Shown here in pieces: positions 59,226 through 64,000 of a stretch of DNA of 64,000 nucleotides. How positions within the stretch are numbered: position 1 is the stretch's first letter; the number at the start of each line of letters is the position of its first letter. The stretch comes from an uncultured beta proteobacterium (GTDB taxonomy: Bacteria; Pseudomonadota; Gammaproteobacteria; Burkholderiales; Burkholderiaceae_C), in contig CAISLN010000128.1 in NCBI GenBank assembly GCA_903886275.1, positions 62,001 to 126,000 on the forward strand. Direction: 5' to 3'. The position numbers and the translations under genes were made by a program. Under the pieces are notes generated by a model, which was not told where the DNA came from, ran no database searches, and saw only the letters and a program-made list of their open reading frames with translations.

Positions 59226-60385
59226 CCGTGTTTGACATCCAATGTGATTTCGGTGAATGAGGCACCTTCTTCCTCTTCGGGCGCCTCTGCCACCTTGGTT
59301 TTTTGGGCGAAGTCGTTTTGCATGCGCCACATCAGGTTGGTTGGCGAGTCGGCATGGGCCAGGCCCTCCTTGCGCTCCACCACACCGCTGAGGATGAGGC
59401 GGGCAATGTCCTGCTCGAAGCCTTGCGACCCCTCGGCCATGGACTGCTCCATGGCGTCCTTGACGCCCGAAAAATCGCCCTTGCCAATCAGCTCGGAAAT
59501 CAGCTTGGTGTTGAGCAGGATTTCCACTGCCGGTGTGCGAACGCCCTTTGTGGTGCGCAGCAGGCGCTGCGAAACCACGGCCTTGAGCGCGGCAGACAGG
59601 TCGCCCAGCATGGTGTCGCGCACCTCCACCGGGTAAAAGCTCAGGATGCGGTTCAAGGCCTGGTAGCTGTTGTTGGCATGCATGGTGGCCAGGCACAAAT
59701 GGCCGGACTGGGCATAGGCCAGGGCCGCCGACATGGTTTCGCGGTCGCGGATTTCGCCGATCAGGATCACATCGGGCGCTTGGCGCAGGGCGTTTTTCAG
59801 GGCCACTTGCAGCGACTGCGTGTCGGTGCCGATCTCGCGCTGGTTGATTACCGAGCGCTTGTTCTTGAACAAATATTCGATCGGGTCTTCAATTGTCAGA
59901 ATGTGGCCGGTGGCATTCTCGTTGCGAAAGTCCAGCATGGATGCAAGCGTGGTGCTCTTGCCCGCACCGGTGGCGCCCACCATCAAAATCAGGCCGCGCT
60001 TTTCCATGATCAAGTCGCCCAGGATCAGCGGCACATTGAGGTCATCGAGCGAGGGCACATCCACTGCGATGTGGCGGATCACGGCGGCGATGGTGCCGCG
60101 CTGGCGCATGGCGCTGACCCGAAAACGCCCCACGCCCGAGAGCGGAAAACCCATGTTGAGTTCGCCCGTCGCATCGAGTTCGGCCATGCGGTCTTCGGGC
60201 AACACCTCGGCGAGCAGGTTGCGCGGCGCATCAAAGGGGAGCAACTGCGCGTTGATAGGGACGCACTGGCCATTGATCTTGATCAGCGCCGGGGCCATAG
60301 CCGACAAGTAGACGTCGGACGCCTTCTTCTCTCCCATCAAACGCAAAATGCGCTCCATGGTTCCTGCTGGACTGGTCGTTGCCAT
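59222..60385 (-). CDS. pilU: PilT/PilU-type pilus retraction ATPase
   Basis: This 387-residue secretion ATPase of the PilT/PilU family has Walker A (GATGAGKSTTLASML), the Asp box (EDPIEYLF), Walker B (LIGEIRDRETM) and the His box (HLCLATMHANNS). The acidic C-terminal tail (EAPEEEEGASF) and length fit PilU, the PilT-dependent second retraction ATPase, better than PilT. No pilus genes are next to it. It lies inside the dap operon, 23 bases after dapD and overlapping dapE, which may be chance or a conserved local order. Confidence 0.82.
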   Translation of the reverse strand: MATTSPAGTMERILRLMGEKKASDVYLSAMAPALIKINGQCVPINAQLLPFDAPRNLLAEVLPEDRMAELDATGELNMGFPLSGVGRFRVSAMRQRGTIAAVIRHIAVDVPSLDDLNVPLILGDLIMEKRGLILMVGATGAGKSTTLASMLDFRNENATGHILTIEDPIEYLFKNKRSVINQREIGTDTQSLQVALKNALRQAPDVILIGEIRDRETMSAALAYAQSGHLCLATMHANNSYQALNRILSFYPVEVRDTMLGDLSAALKAVVSQRLLRTTKGVRTPAVEILLNTKLISELIGKGDFSGVKDAMEQSMAEGSQGFEQDIARLILSGVVERKEGLAHADSPTNLMWRMQNDFAQKTKVAEAPEEEEGASFTEITLDVKHG

Positions 60386-60408
60386 AGTTGCTCCCCGGAG
60401 TGCTTGCT

Positions 60409-61233
60409 TTAGTCGCGCAGCAAATCGTTGAGCGAAGTCTTGGCCCGGGTCTGGGCATCCACACGCTTGACGATCACGGCGCAATACAGGCTGTATTTTC
60501 CATCGGCGCTGGGCAGGTTGCCAGACACCACCACCGAGCCCGACGGAATGCGGCCATAGGTCACGGTGCCGGTGGCACGGTCATAAATTTTGGTGCTCTG
60601 GCCGATGTACACGCCCATGGAGATCACCGAGTTCTCTTCCACGATCACGCCTTCGACCACTTCGGAGCGGGCGCCGATAAAGCAGTTGTCTTCGATGATG
60701 GTGGGGCCGGCCTGCATGGGCTCGAGCACACCGCCAATGCCAACGCCACCGGACAGGTGCACGTTCTTGCCGATCTGTGCGCAGGAACCCACCGTGGCCC
60801 AGGTGTCCACCATGGTGCCTTCATCGACATAGGCGCCAATGTTCACGTAGGACGGCATCAGGATCACGCCACGGCCCAGAAAGCTGCCACGGCGGGCCAC
60901 GGCGGGTGGCACGATGCGCACACCCGAGGCCTTCATGCCTTCTTCGTCCATGTGGGCAAACTTGGTCTGCACCTTGTCGTAAAAGCCCAGGTCGCCGGCC
61001 TTGATGACTTCGTTGTCTTTAAGGCGAAAGCTTAAGAGCACAGCCTTTTTGATCCATTGGTGCGTGGTCCACTGGCCGACCGACTCGCGTGTGGCTACAC
61101 GCAGCGCGCCGTTGTTGAGCTGGGCGATGACGTGTTCAACCGCGTCAAGCACTTCCTTGGGTGCGGATGCCACGGAAAGGTTGGCACGGTTGTCCCAAGC
61201 TTGGTCGATGATGGATTGAAGTTGTTGGGTCAT
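60409..61233 (-). CDS. dapD: Tetrahydrodipicolinate N-succinyltransferase DapD
   Basis: This 274-residue enzyme, the same length as E. coli DapD, transfers succinyl from succinyl-CoA to tetrahydrodipicolinate. The left-handed beta-helix hexapeptide repeats are clear (about 105-240, with GVILMPSYVNIGAYVDEGTMVDTWATVGSCAQIG). The start at 61233 gives the family N-terminus MTQQLQSIIDQAWDNR. It follows dapC by 23 bases. Confidence 0.96.
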   Translation of the reverse strand: MTQQLQSIIDQAWDNRANLSVASAPKEVLDAVEHVIAQLNNGALRVATRESVGQWTTHQWIKKAVLLSFRLKDNEVIKAGDLGFYDKVQTKFAHMDEEGMKASGVRIVPPAVARRGSFLGRGVILMPSYVNIGAYVDEGTMVDTWATVGSCAQIGKNVHLSGGVGIGGVLEPMQAGPTIIEDNCFIGARSEVVEGVIVEENSVISMGVYIGQSTKIYDRATGTVTYGRIPSGSVVVSGNLPSADGKYSLYCAVIVKRVDAQTRAKTSLNDLLRD

Positions 61234-61256
61234 GTCTATGGTTGAAGGTGTGGATT

Positions 61257-62462
61257 TCAGGTTCTGGATTGCACGAACCGGACAATGCGTTCTGCGGCTT
61301 CCACGCATTCCTCGGTCTGGGCGACCAAGGCCATACGGATGCGGCCAGCGCCGGGATTGAGGCCATTGGCCTCGCGCGCCAGATAACTGCCCGGCAAAAC
61401 CGTCACATTGTAATTTGTGAGCAGGTCGCGCGCGAAGTCGGTGTCACTGCCCGGCACCTTGGCCCACAAATAAAAGCCGGCATCGGGCAGCGCCACGTCC
61501 ATCACCGCCGACAAAAGCGGGGTGACGCGGGCAAACTTGGCGCGGTATTGGGCGCGGTTGTCCACCACATGGGCCTCGTCGTTCCAGGCCGCAATGCTGG
61601 CGGCCTGCACCACCGGGCTCATGGCGCTGCCGTGGTAGGTGCGAAACAGCAGGAATTGTTTGATCAGTGCCGCGTCGCCTGCGCAAAAGCCGCTGCGCAT
61701 GCCCGGCACATTGCTGCGTTTGGACAGGCTGGTAAAGCTCACCAGGTTTTTGAAGTCACTGCGCCCCAGCTTGGCGGCGGCCTCCAGGCCCCCTAGCGGT
61801 GGCTCGTCGCGGAAATAAATTTCGCTGTAGCACTCGTCGGAGGCAATCACAAAGCCAAAGCGGTCGCTTAAGTCAAACAGCTTGGCCCATTCGGACAGGG
61901 GCATGACCGCACCGGCCGGGTTGCCCGGTGAGCAGACAAAAAGCAGTTGGGTGCGCGCCCAGACCGCGTCGGGCACGCTGTCCCAGTCTTGGGCGAAGTT
62001 GCGTGTTGCGTCCGACGCCACAAAATAGGGAAGGGCGCCGGATAAATAGGCCGCGCCCTCGTAGATCTGGTAGAACGGGTTGGGGCAGACCACCAGTGCG
62101 GCTTGTCCGTCGGTGCGGGGTTGCAACACCGTCTGTGCAAAGGCAAACAGGGCTTCGCGCGAGCCGTTGACCGGCAAAATTTGGCTCGCCATATCGAGCT
62201 GCAGGCCATAGCGGCGTTGCAGCCATTGGGCAATGGCCGCGCGCAGGGCCGGGTCCCCGGCCGTGGCGGGATAGACCGATAAACCGCCGCTGTGCAGAAT
62301 GGCTTCGCAATAAGCCTGTTTGACGAGCTCTGGCGCCGCATGGCGGGGCTCGCCTATGCCCAGGCTGATGGGTTTGTAAGCGGCATTGGGGGTGACCGTG
62401 GCGAATAACTGGCGCAGGCGTTCGAAGGGATAGGCCTGCAGGCGTGACAAATTGGGGTTCAT
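61257..62462 (-). CDS. dapC: Succinyldiaminopimelate transaminase DapC
   Basis: This 401-residue fold-type I PLP aminotransferase makes N-succinyl-LL-diaminopimelate using glutamate. The PLP Lys is in SLSKRSNVPGMRSGF. The opening NPNLSRLQAYPFERLRQLF and ISLGIGEPRH are typical of betaproteobacterial DapC. It heads the minus-strand run dapC-dapD-pilU-dapE-prmB-ABC-F, so three consecutive steps of the succinylase branch are in one unit. The gene upstream (Hpt) is divergent, with little room for a promoter. Confidence 0.92.
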   Translation of the reverse strand: MNPNLSRLQAYPFERLRQLFATVTPNAAYKPISLGIGEPRHAAPELVKQAYCEAILHSGGLSVYPATAGDPALRAAIAQWLQRRYGLQLDMASQILPVNGSREALFAFAQTVLQPRTDGQAALVVCPNPFYQIYEGAAYLSGALPYFVASDATRNFAQDWDSVPDAVWARTQLLFVCSPGNPAGAVMPLSEWAKLFDLSDRFGFVIASDECYSEIYFRDEPPLGGLEAAAKLGRSDFKNLVSFTSLSKRSNVPGMRSGFCAGDAALIKQFLLFRTYHGSAMSPVVQAASIAAWNDEAHVVDNRAQYRAKFARVTPLLSAVMDVALPDAGFYLWAKVPGSDTDFARDLLTNYNVTVLPGSYLAREANGLNPGAGRIRMALVAQTEECVEAAERIVRFVQSRT

Positions 62463-62551
62463 GGGGCGGAATTATGGCCGACCCTTCGTTAAACTCGGCG
62501 CAGCAGTCCTACGGGGCTTATGCCTTTAATCCTTGCGAGGAATGCCCTTAT

Positions 62552-62929
62552 ATGCCAACACCATTACCTGAAGCGAGTCCCATCTATCTCGATACCGATT
62601 TGGCTCTGTCGCAAATTGGCGATTTCGATGCCATGAACAGCATGCTGTTGATGCTGCAAGAGTCGTTGACGAACGACCTGCCCAAAATCGCAAGCTTGCT
62701 GCAACAAGGCGATGTGCCGGCTGCCAATCGGCTGCTGCATGCGCTCAAGGGATTTATCCCGATTTTTTGTCAGGAGTCGCTGTGTTCCCATGTGGTGCAG
62801 GTTGAGAGTATGAGCAAGCTGGGTGCCAACCCCGACTTGCTCTCGGCCTATGTGGGCTTGCAGACGGAACTGGCGAAATTGCTCCGCGAGGTGGCGAGCC
62901 ACCTGCAGGCCCATGGTTTTGCTGCATGA
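62552..62929 (+). CDS. Hpt (histidine phosphotransfer) domain protein
   Basis: This 125-residue, all-helical protein has the Hpt core: ANRLLHALKGFIPIFC with the phosphoaccepting His63 followed by Lys66-Gly67. I start it at 62552, which has a GAGGA site ten bases before. An ATG at 62474 would add 26 residues with a closer, weaker site. It precedes a CheY-like gene by 26 bases. A stand-alone Hpt next to a stand-alone receiver suggests a phosphorelay whose hybrid kinase is elsewhere. Confidence 0.78.
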   Translation: MPTPLPEASPIYLDTDLALSQIGDFDAMNSMLLMLQESLTNDLPKIASLLQQGDVPAANRLLHALKGFIPIFCQESLCSHVVQVESMSKLGANPDLLSAYVGLQTELAKLLREVASHLQAHGFAA

Positions 62930-62955
62930 GCCAAATAACAAAGAGGAAAGCATAG

Positions 62956-63363
62956 ATGGATATGAAGCGAGCAAGGGTGTTGGTGATTGATGACGAAAAG
63001 ATCATGAACACCTTCATCCTGGGCAGTCTGCGCCGTATGGGCATATTGGACCTGTATTCCTTTGATAACGGCCTGGCCGCCCTGCGCGAGGTCAGTACCC
63101 TCAAGCCCGACCTGATACTGACCGATGTGCACATGCATCCCATGGGCGGCATTGAGTTTGTGCAAAAGTTGCGCGCCCTGGCCGATGAGCGACTGTCCAA
63201 GATTCCCGTGATTTTTCTCAGTGTCGACTCCACCAAATCGACCGTGGGAGAGATCGCTGCGCTGGGGGTGGTGGGCTACCTGGTCAAGCCGCCCAACCAT
63301 AAGATGTTGGAAGCCAAGATAGCCCATGCGCTCAAAGGCGACGAATTCATCGTCTCTGACTAG
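62956..63363 (+). CDS. CheY-like response regulator receiver protein
   Basis: This is a 135-residue single receiver domain with no output domain. The active residues are Asp12-Asp13, phosphoacceptor Asp57 in LILTDVHMHPMGG, Ser89 in the Thr/Ser position, and Lys111 in YLVKPP. The short C-terminal tail (KGDEFIVSD) is unlike CheY's. It is likely co-transcribed with the Hpt gene, and both could feed a relay. The output is unknown. Confidence 0.85.
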   Translation: MDMKRARVLVIDDEKIMNTFILGSLRRMGILDLYSFDNGLAALREVSTLKPDLILTDVHMHPMGGIEFVQKLRALADERLSKIPVIFLSVDSTKSTVGEIAALGVVGYLVKPPNHKMLEAKIAHALKGDEFIVSD

Positions 63364-63452
63364 ACGCACGGTATCATCTGACTTTTTACTGTCTCGGTGC
63401 AGCATCAAAAAATTCAATGAAATCAACCGCTTAGCCCAAGCAAAATTTTCAC

Positions 63453-64000
63453 GTGCGCCTTAATTCCATCAAGCTTTCGGGCTTCAAGTCCTTCGCCGAG
63501 CCCACCAACTTTTTATTGCCCGGACAACTCGTAGGCGTGGTCGGGCCCAACGGCTGCGGCAAATCCAACATCATGGATGCGGTGCGCTGGGTGCTGGGCG
63601 AGAGCAAGGCCAGCGAGCTGCGCGGCGAGTCCATGCAGGACGTGATCTTCAATGGCACCACCACCAGGAAGCCGGCCAGTCGCTCCAGCGTGGAGCTGGT
63701 GTTTGACAACTCCGACCACCGGGCCGGGGGCCAATGGGGTCAGTTTGGCGAGATCGCGGTCAAGCGTGTGCTCACGCGTGACGGTGGATCGAGCTACTTC
63801 ATCAACAACCAGGCGGTGCGCCGGCGCGACGTGCAGGACGTGTTCCTGGGCACGGGCCTGGGGCCGCGCGCCTACGCCATCATTGGCCAGGGAACCATCA
63901 GTCGCATCATCGAATCCAAGCCCGAGGAGCTGCGCCTGTTTCTGGAAGAGGCCGCCGGTGTCTCCAAGTACAAGGAGCGCCGCCGCGAGACTGAAAACCG
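63453..64000 (+). CDS. smc: Chromosome partition protein Smc, N-terminal part
   Basis: Only the first 182 residues are in the window. The GTG start at 63453 gives the family opening VRLNSIKLSGFKSFAEPTNF, then Walker A GPNGCGKSN, the QDVIFNGTTTRK loop, and the GTGLGPRAYAIIGQG (R-loop) segment with EEAAGVSKYKERR at the end, where the coiled coil begins. Smc is the condensin ATPase that compacts and separates chromosomes. The rest lies beyond the window. Confidence 0.94.
   Translation, partial: MRLNSIKLSGFKSFAEPTNFLLPGQLVGVVGPNGCGKSNIMDAVRWVLGESKASELRGESMQDVIFNGTTTRKPASRSSVELVFDNSDHRAGGQWGQFGEIAVKRVLTRDGGSSYFINNQAVRRRDVQDVFLGTGLGPRAYAIIGQGTISRIIESKPEELRLFLEEAAGVSKYKERRRETEN

Overview
The window looks like a chromosomal segment of a betaproteobacterium of the Comamonadaceae (Rhodoferax, Polaromonas or Curvibacter-like). 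The reasons are high GC, the order rpsF-priB-rpsR-rplI, the order alaA-hom-thrC-moeA-moaD-moaE-clpB, and the style of the protein sequences. The genus is my inference. I see no rRNA, tRNA, CRISPR array, insertion sequence or prophage. Most of the window is core genome. The accessory part is about 40.4-55.1 kb.

Layout. 0-0.9 kb: the end of an ATP-grasp protein and a flaG gene with a good FliA (sigma-28) promoter. 1.0-3.1 kb: fabI followed by a second, unrelated putative enoyl-ACP reductase. 3.2-8.6 kb: a yejABEF-type peptide ABC transporter. 8.8-17.2 kb: rimP-nusA-infB-rbfA-truB-typA. 17.2-23.7 kb: an EamA transporter, ppsR divergent from ppsA, and a fused sodium/solute symporter. 23.8-26.9 kb: rpsF-priB-rpsR-rplI and dnaB. 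27-29.8 kb (minus strand): phoH-like, bcp and an Mth938-domain gene. 29.9-38.9 kb: alaA-hom-thrC-moeA-moaD-moaE-clpB. 39.1-40.4 kb: a DUF2835 gene and an aldo/keto reductase.

40.4-55.1 kb is an extracytoplasmic redox island. It holds a TtrS/TtrR-like two-component system and, convergent with it, a pentaheme cytochrome that joins a triheme alcohol-dehydrogenase-type module to a TsdA-type thiosulfate dehydrogenase/tetrathionate reductase module. Next is a six-gene minus-strand operon, tlpA - DUF4266 lipoprotein - DUF3570 outer-membrane barrel - apbE - two diheme Ig-like lipoproteins. A divergent DUF6502-DUF5666 pair and dsbD complete it. Near-identical inverted repeats (GGGAA-N3-TTCCC) lie upstream of tlpA and dsbD, and a 2-base-spacer version lies upstream of the pentaheme gene. 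This suggests one regulator controls all three units. It is the best candidate for an undescribed system in the window: thiol-disulfide delivery (DsbD, TlpA) feeding the assembly of disulfide- and heme-containing surface electron carriers, with an ApbE flavin transferase whose target is unknown.

55.2-62.5 kb (minus strand) is a tight dapC-dapD-pilU-dapE-prmB-ABC-F run covering the succinylase branch of lysine/peptidoglycan precursor synthesis. 62.5-64.0 kb holds an Hpt protein, a CheY-like receiver and the start of smc, which runs off the window. A second notable anomaly is an in-frame palindromic, GC-rich insertion in thrC that resembles a small dispersed repeat.
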